A DNA stretch of 64,000 nucleotides from Actinomyces oris (GCF_001553935.1 NZ_CP014232.1:1178001-1242000), one strand, 5' to 3'; counted from the first letter of the stretch, positions 1 to 10,879 are shown. The notes: generated by a model from the sequence alone, not told the origin. Translations and numbers: made by a program.

Positions 1-2356
1 CGGAGTCGGTCACCAGGGCACCCACGAGGTTGCCTCGGGCCTCGACGAGGTTGGCGACCTTGACGCCCAGGCCGCCACGGCCCTTGACGGGGTAGTCGAC
101 GACGTTGGTGCGCTTGGCGTAGCCGCCCTCGGTGACGACGAACAGGTCCGCGTCCTGCCAGGAGGGGTCGACGACGTCCATGGCCAGCAGGTAGTCGTCC
201 TCACGGAAGCGCATGCCGGTGACACCGCTGGTGGCCCGGCCCGTGGGCCGCAGGGTGTCGTCGTCGGCGTGGAAGCGCAGCGACTGGCCGGCGCGGGAGA
301 CCAGCAGGAGGTCCTGCCCGGTGCTCAGGAGGCGGGCGGAGACGAGCTCGTCGTAGTTGCCCTCCTCGTCCTGGCGCAGGTTGATGGCGATGACGCCGCC
401 GGAGCGGTTGGAGTTGTACTCGCTCAGGCGGGTCTTCTTCACCAGGCCGCGGCGAGTGGCCAGGACCAGGTAGTCGGCCTGGTCGTAGTCCTGCAGCTCC
501 ATGACCTGGGCGATCTCCTCGCCGGGCTGGAAGGCCAGGAGGTTGGCCACGTGCTGGCCCTTGGAGTCGCGCCCGCCCTCGGGCAGCTCGTAGCCCTTGG
601 CGCGGTAGACGCGGCCGTAGTTGGTGAAGAACAGCAGCCAGCGGTGCGTCGTGGTGACGAAGAAGTGGTCGACGACGTCGTCCTCGCGCAGCGTGGCCCC
701 GCGGATTCCCTTGCCGCCGCGGTGCTGGGAGCGGTAGGAGTCGGTGCGGGTGCGCTTGGCGTAGCCGGAGCGGGTGATGGTGACGACCACGTCCTCCTCG
801 GGAATGAGGTCCTCCATGCTCATCTCGCCGTCGAAGGGCACGATCCGGGTGCGGCGCTCGTCGCCGTACTTCTCGACGATCTCTGCCAGCTCGTCGGAGA
901 CGATGCCCCGTTGGCGCTCCGGGGAGGCGATGATCTCGCGCAGGTCCTTGACCCGGGCGCGCAGCTCCTCGGACTCCTCCTGGATCTTGAGGCGCTCCAG
1001 AGCGGCCAGACGGCGCAGCTGGAGGGAGAGGATGGCCTCGGCCTGGGCCTCGTCGACGTCCAGCAGCCCCATGAGGCCGGTGCGGGCCTCCTCGGTGGTG
1101 GGCGAGCGCCGGATGAGCGCGATGACGGCGTCGAGGGCGTCGATGGCCTTGAGCAGGCCCTCGAGGATGTGGAGACGCTCCTCGGCCTTGCGCAGGCGGA
1201 AGCGGGAGCGGCGCACGATGACGTCGATCTGGTGGGCGACCCAGTGGCGCACGAAGCCGTCCAGGCTCAGGGTGCGCGGCACCCCGTCGACCAGGGCGAG
1301 CATGTTGGCCGGGAAGTTGTCCTGAAGCTGGGTGCGCTTGTAGAGGTTGTTGAGGACCACCTTGGCGACGGCGTCGCGCTTGAGGACGATGACCAGTCGC
1401 TGACCGGTGCGCCCGGAGGTCTCGTCACGGATGTCGGCGATGCCGGTGACCTGGCCGTCGCGCACGAGCTGGGCGATCTTGTCGGCCAGGTTGTCGGGGT
1501 TGACCTGGTAGGGCAGCTCGGTGACCACCAGGCACTGGCGGCCCTGGATCTCCTCGACGTTGACCACGGCCCGCTGGGTGATGGAGCCGCGGCCGGTGCG
1601 GTAGGCGTCCTCGATGCCCCGCCGGCCCAGGATGGTGGCGCCGGTGGGGAAGTCGGGTCCGGGGATCCGCTCGATGAGGGCGTCGAGCAGCTCCTCGCGC
1701 GAGGCGTCGGGGTGCTCGAGGTACCACTGGGCTCCGCGGGCGACCTCGCGCAGGTTGTGCGGCGGGATGCGGGTGGCCATGCCGACGGCGATGCCTTCGG
1801 AGCCGTTGACCAGGAGGTTGGGGAACCTCGACGGCAGGATGACCGGCTCCTGGTTGCGTCCGTCGTAGTTGTCCTGGAAGTCAACGCTGTCCTCGTCGAT
1901 GTCCCGGAGCATCTCCATGGCCAGGGGCGCCATCTTGCACTCGGTGTACCGGGGTGCGGCGGGCCCCAGGTTGCCGGGGGTGCCGAAGTTCCCCTGGCCG
2001 GCCACCAGCGGGTAGCGCAGCGACCACCACTGGACCAGGCGGGCCAGGGCGTCGTAGATGGCGCTGTCGCCGTGGGGGTGGTAGGTCCCCATGACGTCGC
2101 CGACGATGCGCGAGGACTTGGAGAAGGAGGCGGTGGGGCGGTAGCCGCCGTCATACATGGCGTACAGGACGCGGCGGTGGACCGGCTTGAGCCCGTCACG
2201 CACGTCGGGCAGGGCCCGGCCCACGATGACGCTCATCGCGTAGTCGAGGTAGGAGCGTTGCATCTCCATCTGGAGGTCGACCGGCTGGATGCGCTCGGGG
2301 GCGGGTGCGTTCGTCGCTCCCTCGTCGCCGATGATCTCTTCAACTTCGTCGCTCAC
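1..2356 (-). CDS. gyrA: DNA gyrase subunit A (partial, 3' end outside window)
   Basis: GyrA is the breakage-reunion subunit that works with GyrB to put negative supercoils into DNA. The frame is still open at the window start, so about 785 N-terminal residues are visible and the end of the C-terminal DNA-wrapping domain is missing. I chose the GTG at 2354-2356, which has GAAGGA just upstream. The catalytic tyrosine lies in APRYTE (about Tyr137). The quinolone-resistance region reads [14 protein letters not shown] (about residues 93-106) with Ser98 and Asp102, the residues usually found in susceptible strains. The gene follows gyrB on the same strand with a gap of about 70 bp, the standard order next to an actinobacterial origin. 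The large open frame on the opposite strand is a GC-rich shadow. Confidence 0.97.
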   Translation of the reverse strand, partial: MSDEVEEIIGDEGATNAPAPERIQPVDLQMEMQRSYLDYAMSVIVGRALPDVRDGLKPVHRRVLYAMYDGGYRPTASFSKSSRIVGDVMGTYHPHGDSAIYDALARLVQWWSLRYPLVAGQGNFGTPGNLGPAAPRYTECKMAPLAMEMLRDIDEDSVDFQDNYDGRNQEPVILPSRFPNLLVNGSEGIAVGMATRIPPHNLREVARGAQWYLEHPDASREELLDALIERIPGPDFPTGATILGRRGIEDAYRTGRGSITQRAVVNVEEIQGRQCLVVTELPYQVNPDNLADKIAQLVRDGQVTGIADIRDETSGRTGQRLVIVLKRDAVAKVVLNNLYKRTQLQDNFPANMLALVDGVPRTLSLDGFVRHWVAHQIDVIVRRSRFRLRKAEERLHILEGLLKAIDALDAVIALIRRSPTTEEARTGLMGLLDVDEAQAEAILSLQLRRLAALERLKIQEESEELRARVKDLREIIASPERQRGIVSDELAEIVEKYGDERRTRIVPFDGEMSMEDLIPEEDVVVTITRSGYAKRTRTDSYRSQHRGGKGIRGATLREDDVVDHFFVTTTHRWLLFFTNYGRVYRAKGYELPEGGRDSKGQHVANLLAFQPGEEIAQVMELQDYDQADYLVLATRRGLVKKTRLSEYNSNRSGGVIAINLRQDEEGNYDELVSARLLSTGQDLLLVSRAGQSLRFHADDDTLRPTGRATSGVTGMRFREDDYLLAMDVVDPSWQDADLFVVTEGGYAKRTNVVDYPVKGRGGLGVKVANLVEARGNLVGALVTDS

Positions 2357-2424
2357 AGGATTCCTTCGTGTTCAGAGGAGGTCGCCGGCCGCGGGCCGGC
2401 GCTTCACGTGTGGCTCGGTGCCGC

Positions 2425-4452
2425 TCAGATGTCCAGGAAGCGGACGTCGGAGGCGTTGCGCTGGATGAAGGAGCGCCGCTGCTCGACGTCGTCGCCCATG
2501 AGGATCGCGAAGGTCTCGTCGGCGTCGGCCGCCTCATCGAGCGTGACCTGCTTGAGGATCCGGGTGGTGGGGTCCATGGTCGTCTCCCACAGCTCGTGGT
2601 CGTTCATCTCGCCCAGACCCTTGTAGCGCTGGATTCCGCCGTCCTTGGGGAGGCGGCGGCCCTTCTCCTGTCCGGCGGCCAGGAGCTTGTCGCGCTCGGC
2701 GTCGGAGTAGGCGAACTCGTGCTCGGCGTTGGACCACTTGAGCCGGTAGAGCGGCGGCATGGCGATGTAGGTGTGGCCGTGCTCGATGAGGGGCCGCATG
2801 TAGCGGAACAGGAGGGTCAGCAGGAGGGTGGCGATGTGCTGGCCGTCGACGTCGGCGTCAGCCATGATGACGATCTTGCCGTAGCGCAGCTTGGCGATGT
2901 CGAAGTCCTCGCCGATTCCGGTGCCGAAGGCGGTGATGAGGCTGCGGATCGTGTCGGAGGACAGGGCCCGGTCCAGGCGCGCCTTCTCCACGTTGAGGAT
3001 CTTGCCGCGGATCGGCATGATCGCCTGGTGCTCGGGGTCGCGGCCGCCGACGGCGGAGCCACCGGCGGAGTCTCCCTCGACGATGAAGATCTCGGAGTCC
3101 GCGGCGTTCTTCGAGGAGCAGTCGCGCAGCTTGCCGGGCATGGAGGCGGACTCCAGGACGCCCTTGCGGCGGGTGGCCTCACGGGCCTTGCGGGCGGCCA
3201 GGCGCGCGGCGGCGGCCTGGGAGGCCTTGGTGATGATGGCGCGGGCGTCACCGGGGTGGGAGTCCAGCCAGTCGCCGAGCTGGGCGTAGACCGTCTGCTG
3301 GACGAAGGTGCGCGCCTCGGTGTTGCCGAGCTTGGTCTTGGTCTGGCCCTCGAACTGCGGCTCGGAGAGCTTGACGGAGATGACAGCGGTCAGCCCCTCA
3401 CGGATGTCGTCACCGGTGAGGTTGTCGTCGCGCTCCTTGAGCAGGCCCTTGTCCCGGGCGTACTTGTTGACCAGGGTGGTCAGAGCCGTGCGGAAGCCCT
3501 CCTCGTGGGTGCCGCCCTCGGTGGTGTTGATCGTGTTGGCGTAGGTGTGGACCGACTCCGAGTAGGCGCTGGTCCACTGCATGGCGATCTCCAGGCTGAT
3601 GGAGTGGTTCTCGCCCAGGGACTGCTCGGCCTCGAAGTCGATGATCTCGGGGTGGATGAGCTCGGCCTTCTTGGACTTGTTGAGGAAGGCGACGTAGTCG
3701 CGCAGGCCGTGCTCATAGCAGTAGGAGTCGGTGCGGAAGCCGACCTCGGGGGCGTCGGGGGCGGAGTCGTCCCCGGCGATCTCGTCGCCGGCGTCCTGGA
3801 CGCCGAGGCGCTCGTCGGTCAGGGTGATGCGCAGGCCCTTGTTGAGGAAGGCCATCTGCTGGAAGCGACGGCGCAGCGTCTCATAGTCGAAGTCGACCGT
3901 CTCGAAGATGGTCGGGTCCGGGTAGAAGGTCTGGGTGGTGCCGGTGGAGTCGGTGGCCTCGCCCTTGACGAGCTCGGTGATGGGACGCCCACCGTCGGCG
4001 AAGGACATGCGCCACACGAAGCCCTGTCGGCGGACCTCGGTGTCCACCCGGGTGGACAGGGCGTTGACCACGGAGATGCCCACGCCGTGCAGACCGCCGG
4101 AGACGGCGTAGCCACCGCCCCCGAACTTGCCTCCGGCGTGCAGAATCGTCATGACGACCTCGACGGTGGGTTTGTGCTCGGTAGGGTGCTCGTCGACCGG
4201 GATGCCGCGGCCGTTGTCGCTGACGCGCACGCCGCCGTCGGCCAGGATGGTGACCTCGATGTGGTCGCAGTAGCCGGCCAGGGCCTCGTCGACGGAGTTG
4301 TCGACGACCTCGTAGACGAGGTGGTGCAGACCCCGCTCACCGGTGGAACCGATGTACATGCCGGGGCGCTTCCGGACCGCTTCGAGCCCTTCGAGGACGG
4401 TGATGTCCGAGGCTCCGTAATCGTGATTCACAGTGGCGTCCTGGTCAGACAC
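2425..4452 (-). CDS. gyrB: DNA gyrase subunit B
   Basis: GyrB is the ATPase subunit of DNA gyrase; 675 residues is the normal length for actinobacteria. The GHKL ATPase motifs are [10 protein letters not shown] (about 48-57), [12 protein letters not shown] (79-90) and the glycine-rich [14 protein letters not shown]. The TOPRIM domain shows EGDSAGGSA near residue 455 and ADADVDGQH near 530, which supply the acidic metal ligands. [11 protein letters not shown] marks the C-terminal GyrA-contact region. The start is a GTG with GAGGAG about 9 nt upstream. Its upstream neighbour on the strand is dciA, so it sits in the usual dnaN-recF-dciA-gyrB-gyrA order. Confidence 0.98.
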   Translation of the reverse strand: MSDQDATVNHDYGASDITVLEGLEAVRKRPGMYIGSTGERGLHHLVYEVVDNSVDEALAGYCDHIEVTILADGGVRVSDNGRGIPVDEHPTEHKPTVEVVMTILHAGGKFGGGGYAVSGGLHGVGISVVNALSTRVDTEVRRQGFVWRMSFADGGRPITELVKGEATDSTGTTQTFYPDPTIFETVDFDYETLRRRFQQMAFLNKGLRITLTDERLGVQDAGDEIAGDDSAPDAPEVGFRTDSYCYEHGLRDYVAFLNKSKKAELIHPEIIDFEAEQSLGENHSISLEIAMQWTSAYSESVHTYANTINTTEGGTHEEGFRTALTTLVNKYARDKGLLKERDDNLTGDDIREGLTAVISVKLSEPQFEGQTKTKLGNTEARTFVQQTVYAQLGDWLDSHPGDARAIITKASQAAAARLAARKAREATRRKGVLESASMPGKLRDCSSKNAADSEIFIVEGDSAGGSAVGGRDPEHQAIMPIRGKILNVEKARLDRALSSDTIRSLITAFGTGIGEDFDIAKLRYGKIVIMADADVDGQHIATLLLTLLFRYMRPLIEHGHTYIAMPPLYRLKWSNAEHEFAYSDAERDKLLAAGQEKGRRLPKDGGIQRYKGLGEMNDHELWETTMDPTTRILKQVTLDEAADADETFAILMGDDVEQRRSFIQRNASDVRFLDI

Positions 4453-4778
4453 GTGTCAGTTGCTCCTCAATCTGTGCGCATCGGGACCTCAGTGGTCCGA
4501 TGTCTCCGTCCGGCCCCTTCACACGACGATCCTGAGGAGGATCGTGCGCACACGTAGGTGGGTACATCAGGACGGTCCTGGGCGCACCTTGGGCGGTTTC
4601 ACCGCATTCTAGCGTAGATGGGCCCGTGAACCGTTGTGCCGTGAACAGCTGGGGGCGTGCCCGTGGTCACCTCTGTCCCGCGTGGATCGGCGCGCCGCCC
4701 GATTCCTGGCGCCCGAACCGTGTCTTTCCCACGACGACGGCCGCGGCCGGTGCGTTGACAATGATACCCGCGCCCCCG
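4453..4778. other. Intergenic region gyrB-dciA
   Basis: These 326 bp hold no gene I can support. Because gyrB starts at its left edge on the minus strand, the gyrB promoter should be here. The best -10-like match on that strand is TAGAAT (complement of 4606-4611), but no convincing -35 sits at 16-18 bp, so I do not call a promoter. Short open frames that cross it on the plus strand are shadows. Confidence 0.5.
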
Positions 4779-5468
4779 CTACCCGTAGGTATCGCGCGGA
4801 CCGCGGGTGCCGCGCAGGCCGACTCCGCGGCGCTTCCAGGTCGGGCCGGCCGGCCCCAGGATCCGCAGCTCCACCGCGTCGCCGGTGCTGATCCCTCCGG
4901 CCTGGCGGCCGCCGGGCCCCGAGCGCAGGGCCTCGACGATCCTGGCCTCGATGGTGGGCTGGAGGAGCCGCAGTTGCTGGGCCCAGCTCGAGGACGAGGC
5001 GCGCAGGGTGATGCGACCGGCGTCGAAGGACTCGATGGTGCAGTGCTCGGCGACCTGATCGCCCACGATGGCCCGCCACCGGGCGACGACGCCGGCCACC
5101 GCGAGCTTTCCGGCCCAGCCGTTGTCGGCCACCATGCGGCGCAGCTCGCGCTTCCCGGTGCGGGGGTCGAAGGGGGTGGGGCCGGGCCGGTCGCGTCCCC
5201 GCGCCAGTCCGGGGCCGCGGTCGGCCGGGTCGTCGGGGTTCTGTCCCAGGGCCCGGGCCAGCTCGCGGCGTTGGTCCCAGGGCGCTGCCGGCTGTGCGTC
5301 CTTGCCCCCGGAACCGCCGGCCGGCTCGCGCAGCCGGCGGACGGGGACGCGGCTGTCGCCCTTCTCCCAGGCCTGGGCGCGCTGGCGGGTCAGGGCCCGC
5401 TGGGCCAGGACGTCGGGCAGTGGGCCATCGCCGGTGGGCGCGGAGGGCTCAGCCACGGGTGACCTCAC
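4779..5468 (-). CDS. dciA: DciA-type helicase loader (DUF721)
   Basis: This encodes a DUF721 protein, the DciA family that loads the replicative helicase DnaB in bacteria lacking DnaC/DnaI. The N-terminal half is low-complexity and charged. The C-terminal half (from about residue 100) carries the conserved KH-like DUF721 core, including VARWRAIVGDQVAEHC and SSSWAQQLRLL. It sits between recF and gyrB, its conserved place in actinobacteria. The GTG at 5468 overlaps the end of recF by 20 bp. A second in-frame GTG at 5456 would overlap by only 8 bp and may be the true start. The family assignment is firm; the start is not. Confidence 0.87.
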   Translation of the reverse strand: MRSPVAEPSAPTGDGPLPDVLAQRALTRQRAQAWEKGDSRVPVRRLREPAGGSGGKDAQPAAPWDQRRELARALGQNPDDPADRGPGLARGRDRPGPTPFDPRTGKRELRRMVADNGWAGKLAVAGVVARWRAIVGDQVAEHCTIESFDAGRITLRASSSSWAQQLRLLQPTIEARIVEALRSGPGGRQAGGISTGDAVELRILGPAGPTWKRRGVGLRGTRGPRDTYG

Positions 5469-6666
5469 CGTCGGCCACGCGGTACCGGGCGCCGGCGAGC
5501 TCGGCGGGGACGTCGTCGTCGACGGCGGCGGTCAGCAGGACCTGCTGGGCGCCGGCGACCATCTGGGCCAGGGCGCGGCGGCGCTGCTCGTCCAGGGAGG
5601 CGAAGACGTCGTCGAGGATGAGGACCGGCTCGCCGTCCCCGCCATAGGCGTCGACGTCGGTGCGCAGCATGTCGTACGAGGCCAGGCGCAGCGCGAGGGC
5701 CAAGGACCACTGCTCGCCGTGGGAGGCGAATCCGCGGGCGGGCAGACCGGTGAGGAACAGGCTCAGGTCGTCGCGGTGCGCCCCGACGAGGTTCGCGCCG
5801 CGGTCGATCTCGCGGGCGTGGAGCTCACCCATGGCGCTCTCCAGGCGCGTGGCCAGGGCGGTCTCATCCAGGAGCGTCTCCTCGCCGGCGAGCCAGGCCG
5901 TCTCGTCGTGGGGGTCGGGCTCCGGGTGTCCCTCGTGAGTCAGCAGGCTCGAGCGATAGGCGATCTGGGCACGGGAGCGCTGCCCACAGGTCCCCGAGAC
6001 GGTCTCGTAGGCGGAGGCCACCCAGGGGCGCAGGCGCCGCACGACGTCGACCCGGGCGGCGATGAGCCGGGCGGCCGCCGCGGCGAGCTGGGCGTCCCAG
6101 ACCTCCAGGGTGGAGAGCATGGAGGAGGTCGAGGAGCGGGCCGCGCGCGCAGACTTCAGGAGGCTGGCGCGCTGGGCGAGGATCTTGTCGTGCTCGGCGC
6201 GCACCCCGGCCAGGCCCGGGCGCAGCGTGACCGCCAGGTCGTCGAGGAAGCCCCGGCGGACCCCGGGCTCGGCGCGCACCAGGGAGAGATCCTCGGGGGC
6301 GAAGACGACCGCGCGCAGCACCCCGAGCAGGTCGCGGGGCCGGCAGCCGCCCCGGTTGAGGCGGGCCCGGTTCGCCTTGCCGGCAATGATCTCGATCTCC
6401 AGGACGCTGGGCCTTTCCCCGTGGACGGCCCGGGCACGCACGACGGCGCCGGCCGGCTGGGTCTGTCCCGGTGCCGCCCGTCGGACGAGGGCGGTGTCCG
6501 CGCCGATCCGGTGGGAGGAGAGGGTCGCCAGGTAGACGATGGCCTCGACCAGGTTGGTCTTGCCCTGCCCGTTGGAGCCGACGAAGGCGCTGGGGCCCGG
6601 CTCCAGGGACAGCACCAGGCTGCGGTAGGAGCGGAAGTCGTCCAGGGAGAGGTCAGAGACGTACAT
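5449..6666 (-). CDS. recF: DNA replication and repair protein RecF
   Basis: RecF is an SMC-like ATPase that helps load RecA at single-strand gaps. The 405-residue product has a Walker A motif GSNGQGKT (residues 30-37), an ABC-type signature region SHGEQWSLALALRL and a Walker B stretch EPVLILDDVFASLDE near the C-terminus. The ATG at 6664-6666 lies 13 bp after the dnaN stop on the same strand, suggesting co-transcription with dnaN. The downstream dciA start overlaps its end. Confidence 0.97.
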   Translation of the reverse strand: MYVSDLSLDDFRSYRSLVLSLEPGPSAFVGSNGQGKTNLVEAIVYLATLSSHRIGADTALVRRAAPGQTQPAGAVVRARAVHGERPSVLEIEIIAGKANRARLNRGGCRPRDLLGVLRAVVFAPEDLSLVRAEPGVRRGFLDDLAVTLRPGLAGVRAEHDKILAQRASLLKSARAARSSTSSMLSTLEVWDAQLAAAAARLIAARVDVVRRLRPWVASAYETVSGTCGQRSRAQIAYRSSLLTHEGHPEPDPHDETAWLAGEETLLDETALATRLESAMGELHAREIDRGANLVGAHRDDLSLFLTGLPARGFASHGEQWSLALALRLASYDMLRTDVDAYGGDGEPVLILDDVFASLDEQRRRALAQMVAGAQQVLLTAAVDDDVPAELAGARYRVADGEVTRG

Positions 6667-6679
6667 GCACCGTCGGGTC

Positions 6680-7810
6680 TCAGGCCCCGAAGCGGATCGG
6701 CATGAGCAGGTAGCGGAAGGAGGAGTCCTCGGTGCCCCCGATGGAGTCCATGCCGGTGAGCACCGCGGGCTTCGAGGCGTGGGTGAAGTCGAGGCGGACG
6801 TAGGGCTGGTTGAGGGCGCCCAGGCCGTCGAGGAGGTAGCCGGGGTTGAAGGCGGTGGAGATGTCGTCGCCCTCGAGGTGGGCGACGAGTTGCTCGGTGG
6901 CCTGGGCGTCGTCGCCCTGTCCGGCGTCGAGCTCCAGGTTGCCCTGGGTGAAGGACATGTGGATGGGGGTGGAGCGGTCCGCGACGAGGCTGACGCGGCG
7001 CACGGCGGCCATGAGCTCGTCGGTGCCCACGGTGGCGTGGATCGAGGTGGACTCCGGGAAGAGCCGGCGCACCGGCGGGTAGTCGCCGTCGGTGAGCAGG
7101 GAGGTGGTGCGCCGCCCGCCGGCCTCGAAGCCGATGAGGCTGGAGGCGGCCGACTCGCTGCTGAGGGCCACGGTCACGTCTCCGGAAGAGGTCAGGGACT
7201 TGGCGACGTCGGAGAGGGTGCGGGCCTTGAGCAGGGCCGTGGTGGACAGCTCGGTGTTGGACGGCGACCAGGTCAGCTCCCGCATGGCCAGGCGGTAGCG
7301 GTCAGTGGCCATGAGGACCAACGAGCTGCCCTCGACCTCGATCTGGACGCTGGTGAGCAGCGGCAGGGTGTCGTCGCGGGAGGCGGCGATGGAGACCTGG
7401 CCGACGGCGCGGGCCAGGTCGTGGGCGTCGATCGTGCCGGCGACGGCGGGCATGACCGGCAGTGCCGGGTAGTCGTCAGCGGCCATGGCCGCCAGGGAGA
7501 AGCGGGCCGACCCGCAGGAGACGGCGACCTTGTTGCCCTCGACCTCCAGGTCGACGGGCTTGTTCGGGAGTGCCTTGGCGATATCGGCCAGGAGGCGTCC
7601 GGAGACGAGGACGACGCCGTCCTCCTCGACGTCGGCGGCCACCTCACAGTGGGCGGAGACCTCGTAGTCGAAGGAGGCCAGGACGAGGCTGGAGCCCTTG
7701 GCCTCCAGCCTGACGCCGGCGAGCACGGGTACCGGCGGGCGGGCGGGCACGGATCGTGCAGTCCAGGTGACGGCTTCAGCGAGGATGTCTCGGTCAACCC
7801 TGAGCTTCAC
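6680..7810 (-). CDS. dnaN: DNA polymerase III beta subunit (sliding clamp)
   Basis: This is the ring-shaped processivity clamp of the replicative polymerase. The open frame extends 17 codons further upstream, but the GTG at 7808-7810 begins the family-typical N-terminus VKLRVDRDILAEAV and has a perfect GGAGG 8 nt before it, so I use it; this gives 376 residues. The three clamp domains follow in order, and the C-terminal SSFRYLLMPIRF is the conserved last strand. It lies between dnaA and recF on the same strand. The 655-bp gap upstream towards dnaA is a second possible origin segment. Confidence 0.97.
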   Translation of the reverse strand: MKLRVDRDILAEAVTWTARSVPARPPVPVLAGVRLEAKGSSLVLASFDYEVSAHCEVAADVEEDGVVLVSGRLLADIAKALPNKPVDLEVEGNKVAVSCGSARFSLAAMAADDYPALPVMPAVAGTIDAHDLARAVGQVSIAASRDDTLPLLTSVQIEVEGSSLVLMATDRYRLAMRELTWSPSNTELSTTALLKARTLSDVAKSLTSSGDVTVALSSESAASSLIGFEAGGRRTTSLLTDGDYPPVRRLFPESTSIHATVGTDELMAAVRRVSLVADRSTPIHMSFTQGNLELDAGQGDDAQATEQLVAHLEGDDISTAFNPGYLLDGLGALNQPYVRLDFTHASKPAVLTGMDSIGGTEDSSFRYLLMPIRFGA

Positions 7811-8465
7811 GGTAGGTGCCTCCGTCAATCGTGGTCGGTCGGCCGGTAGGCGTCGTGGCACTACTGAGCCGAGAAAAATACGTGGTGCCGGCAGGTCGCC
7901 GGCGGACAGTCGTCATGGGAACGGCGTCGCTGGGTACGCAGTCCTGGGTCGAGAGTGTAGACGGTAGTCCGTGGGAGTCACCCTGTCACCAGCGATCACC
8001 CATGCTCATCCCATGAGCCTTTCCGAATGACAAGCGCCCGGGGCCTGGTCCGGTCTCGTTGGCCGATCGTGCTTCGCGATTTCTTGTCATCTAGATCTGT
8101 AGGGGTAGTAGCACGTGTGGATGCTGGGGATAACAGGATTTTTCGCCGTCATGACGCCAGTGGCGCTGGGGAATGACACGTGGGTGGTTTTGGTGAGTCA
8201 GGCACCGTCCCGGTGGAGAGAGCGAATGACATCCCTGTCATTCCACAGTGGGGGTGCGCTACCTCCACAGCGACACGCTCGCTCCTCCACGTCCCCTCCT
8301 CAGCACCGTCCACAGCTGCGGTTGACGTGGTCCGGTGAAGGCACTCTTGGCAACCATCCGCGCCGCTCGTTCCTCGCGGCGCTCCCGCCAGTCCCGTCCA
8401 CGCCTTCGAGCACCTTCACCGGACCACATCTGTCAATCGCGTGAATGATGCGTCCCGTCGTCGGC
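7811..8465. other. dnaN-dnaA intergenic region (possible origin segment)
   Basis: These 655 bp hold no gene. In many actinobacteria oriC lies between dnaA and dnaN, so the region was searched for DnaA boxes. TGGGGATAA at 8125-8133 is a one-mismatch box on the minus strand, with TGTGGATGC directly before it (8116-8124), and several CCACAG cores occur between 8255 and 8315. The boxes are weaker than those on the other side of dnaA. The most striking element is the nested inverted repeat at 8327-8427, listed separately. Confidence 0.45.
8327..8427. repeat. Nested inverted repeat upstream of dnaN
   Basis: GTGGTCCGGTGAAGG at 8327-8341 is repeated in perfect inverse form at 8413-8427, 71 bp away. 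Inside it GCGCCGC (8360-8366) pairs with GCGGCGC (8376-8382). The whole could form a cruciform or a two-level hairpin. It lies between the dnaA stop and the dnaN start. No U-rich tract follows on either strand, so a simple terminator is unlikely. Confidence 0.6.
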
Positions 8466-10145
8466 TCAGGAGGGTGACTGGGCGGCCTGCTTGATGCGGC
8501 TGGTCAGCTCGGTGACCTGGTTGAAGGTGGAGCGCCGCTCGGCCATGAGGGTGCGGATCTTCTTGTCGGCGCTCATGACGGTGGTGTGGTCGCGCCCGCC
8601 GAACTCCCGCCCGATCTTGGGCAGGGAGAGGTCGGTGAGCTCACGGCACAGGTACATGGCGATGTGGCGGGCCGAGACCATGGTGCGGGAGCGGTTGGCC
8701 GAGCACAGGTCATCGATGGTGATGCCGAAGTAGTCGGCGGTCTGGGCCATGATGAGGGAGGTCGTGATCTCCTGGCCCTCGGGGTCGGAGATGATGTCCT
8801 TGAGGACCATCTCGGCCAGGGTCTGGTCGACGGGTTGCTTGTTGAGGGAGGCGAAGGCCGTCACCCGGATGAGGGCGCCCTCGAGCTCGCGGATGTTGGT
8901 GGTGATGCGCGAGGCGATGTACTCCAGGACGTCGAAGGGCAGGTCGAGGCCCTCGGCGGTGCCCTTGCGGGAGAGGATCGCGATGCGGGTCTCCAGGTCC
9001 GGGGGCTGGACGTCAGCCAGCAGGCCCCACTCGAAGCGGGAGCGCAGGCGCTCGTCGAGCCCACCGAGGGCCTTGGGGGGCTGGTCGGAGGTGAGGACCA
9101 CCTGCTTGCCCGAGGAGTGCAGGGAGTTGAAGGTGTGGAAGAACTCCTCGAGGGTCGACTCCTTGCCCTGGAGGAACTGGATGTCATCGACCAGGAGGAT
9201 GTCGACCTCGCGGTAGCGGCGCTTGAAGCCCTCCATGCGGCCGTCGTCCTGGTTGCCGTCGCGCACGCAGGCGATGAAGTCGGAGACGAAGACCTCGGAG
9301 TTGACGTACTTGACGCGGATCCCCGGGTTGAGGGTCTGGGCGTAGTGGCCGATGGCGTGCAGGAGGTGCGTCTTGCCCAGGCCGGAGCCACCGTAGATGA
9401 ACAGGGGGTTGTAGGCGCGGGCCGGGGCCTCGGCCACGGCCAGCGCGGTGGCGTGGGCGAAGCGGTTGGAGGAGCCGGTGACGTAGGTGTCGAAGGTGTA
9501 TCTCGGATTGAGCTGGGAGACGTCGTGGGCCGCTGTGGGGGTCAGCAGCCCGGTGGGGTTCTGGGGGCCGGTGCCCCCGGGGCTGTAGGTGCCGGCAAGT
9601 CCCGACCTGCCGGGAAGGGACCCCGACATCGTCGACGGTGCTGAGGACGCGGAGGCCTGGGGTTGAGGCATCGGTGAGGGTGCGCTCGCCGAGTAGGGCG
9701 AGGGCTCGGCGAGCTGCTCACCGTAGGTGGGCACCATTGGTGCGGCGGGCGCGGCGGACACAGCCGATGCGGTGGAGGGCCCCGACGGCTGGGGTGGGAC
9801 GGAGGGGGACGGGGAGGATGCCGGTGCGGGGGCGACGGTCGTCAGGTTGACCGGTTCGGGGGCCACCGGGTGCATGGGTGCCCGCGAGGCCTCCGAGGAG
9901 GTGTCGACCGTGACCTCCATGGGCATGGGGCGGCCCCAGACCTGGGTGATGGCGGCGCTGATGGGAGCACGTGCCTGCTCGACGATGTCCTTGGCGAAGG
10001 CCGATCCGACGACGAGGACGAGCGTGCCGTCGACGTCGATGAGATGGGTCATGCGGATCATGGACATCTTGCCCTGCCCCAGCTCTCCGGAGCTGGAGAG
10101 CACCTCGAGGGCTGAGAGCCATTTGGTATTGGCGGCGTCGGGCAC
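8466..10145 (-). CDS. dnaA: Chromosomal replication initiator DnaA
   Basis: DnaA binds DnaA boxes and opens the origin. I chose the GTG at 10143-10145, preceded by CAGGAG at a 6-nt spacing, rather than the far upstream end of the open frame; this gives 559 residues. Domain I is at the N-terminus. A long Pro/Ser/Ala-rich linker (about residues 85-200) follows, as is usual in actinobacteria. The AAA+ domain has Walker [11 protein letters not shown] (about 244-253) and Walker [12 protein letters not shown] (about 310). The C-terminal helix-turn-helix contains [15 protein letters not shown] (about 515). It runs away from rpmH, the usual divergence at an origin. Confidence 0.98.
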   Translation of the reverse strand: MPDAANTKWLSALEVLSSSGELGQGKMSMIRMTHLIDVDGTLVLVVGSAFAKDIVEQARAPISAAITQVWGRPMPMEVTVDTSSEASRAPMHPVAPEPVNLTTVAPAPASSPSPSVPPQPSGPSTASAVSAAPAAPMVPTYGEQLAEPSPYSASAPSPMPQPQASASSAPSTMSGSLPGRSGLAGTYSPGGTGPQNPTGLLTPTAAHDVSQLNPRYTFDTYVTGSSNRFAHATALAVAEAPARAYNPLFIYGGSGLGKTHLLHAIGHYAQTLNPGIRVKYVNSEVFVSDFIACVRDGNQDDGRMEGFKRRYREVDILLVDDIQFLQGKESTLEEFFHTFNSLHSSGKQVVLTSDQPPKALGGLDERLRSRFEWGLLADVQPPDLETRIAILSRKGTAEGLDLPFDVLEYIASRITTNIRELEGALIRVTAFASLNKQPVDQTLAEMVLKDIISDPEGQEITTSLIMAQTADYFGITIDDLCSANRSRTMVSARHIAMYLCRELTDLSLPKIGREFGGRDHTTVMSADKKIRTLMAERRSTFNQVTELTSRIKQAAQSPS

Positions 10146-10741
10146 GACGGACTCCTGATCAGCATGGTTGGTGAACCCGGTGACTGCAGCCCGACCGACG
10201 CCGGTCGGGACCCTGCGTCGATGATGACAGGGTTGTGTGGAACTGGCGAACCGGAAGGTCTTGACCGGGCGTCCCATCATGCTGGTTCTCCACAGCCTTG
10301 TCCACACCTGGGGACACACCGAGCGATGACTCACAGATAACGTTCAGAATAAACTCCGAAAACAGTAGGCATGGCCGGTTCCGATCATGTGCTGTCAGCC
10401 CGCGGAATGACACATGTGTCGTCATTGATGGGACTTTCGAGTCGGTACGCGCAGGTCCAGGAGTTATCCACATATCCGCAAGGGTGTGGACGCAGGACTT
10501 CCCACAGTCGTGGACACGAACGACCCCGCTTGTGGACGGAGTGTGGAGAGGGTGTGGATGACGCCACCGGTCACAGTGGTCACAGTCGGCCACATTCGTT
10601 TGACCGGCAAGAGGGCCAAACGTAGGCTGTTGCAGACGTTCGCGCGGAGTCAGGTCCCGAACCATGGGGCAGCCGCACGAGCGACAGTGCCGCGAACCTC
10701 GCGATGCACTGTTCCGATCACCTCAAGCAGGAGTTAAGCCC
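10146..10741. other. oriC: Candidate oriC: dnaA-rpmH intergenic region
   Basis: This 596-bp gap separates leftward dnaA from rightward rpmH. DnaA boxes on the plus strand are TTATCCACA (10464-10472, perfect consensus), TTGTCCACA (10298-10306) and TTCTCCACA (10286-10294). On the minus strand TGTGGATGA lies at 10553-10561, and further TGTGGA cores occur at 10486-10550. An AT-rich stretch at 10335-10366 could be the unwinding element. The transcription divergence here supports its being the replication start. The dnaA and rpmH promoters must also lie in it. Short open frames across it look like chance. Confidence 0.65.
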
Positions 10742-10879
10742 GTGAGCAAGCGGACCTACCAGCCGAACAACCGTCGTCGTGCCAAGGTGCACGGCTTCCG
10801 TAAGCGCATGTCCACCCGCGCAGGCCGCGCCGTCCTCGCTTCGCGGCGCCGCAAGGGCCGCGTTCGCCTCGCCGCCTGA
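10742..10879 (+). CDS. rpmH: 50S ribosomal protein L34
   Basis: This is the small basic ribosomal protein L34, 45 residues, starting [19 protein letters not shown] and ending GRVRLAA, which matches the family along its whole length. The start is the GTG at 10742-10744 with AGGAG 8 nt upstream; the longer open frame before it is not coding. It is the first gene rightward of the origin and is followed immediately by rnpA, as in nearly all bacteria. Confidence 0.97.
   Translation: MSKRTYQPNNRRRAKVHGFRKRMSTRAGRAVLASRRRKGRVRLAA

Noticed and set aside
269..2626. A 785-codon open frame antisense to gyrA
   Set aside because: It lies opposite gyrA, whose protein is unmistakable. The translation is a Val/Leu/Gly/Ala/Asp-rich shadow typical of GC-rich DNA.
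10159..10665. A 168-codon open frame between dnaA and rpmH
   Set aside because: It covers the DnaA boxes and AT-rich patch of the candidate origin and resembles no protein family.
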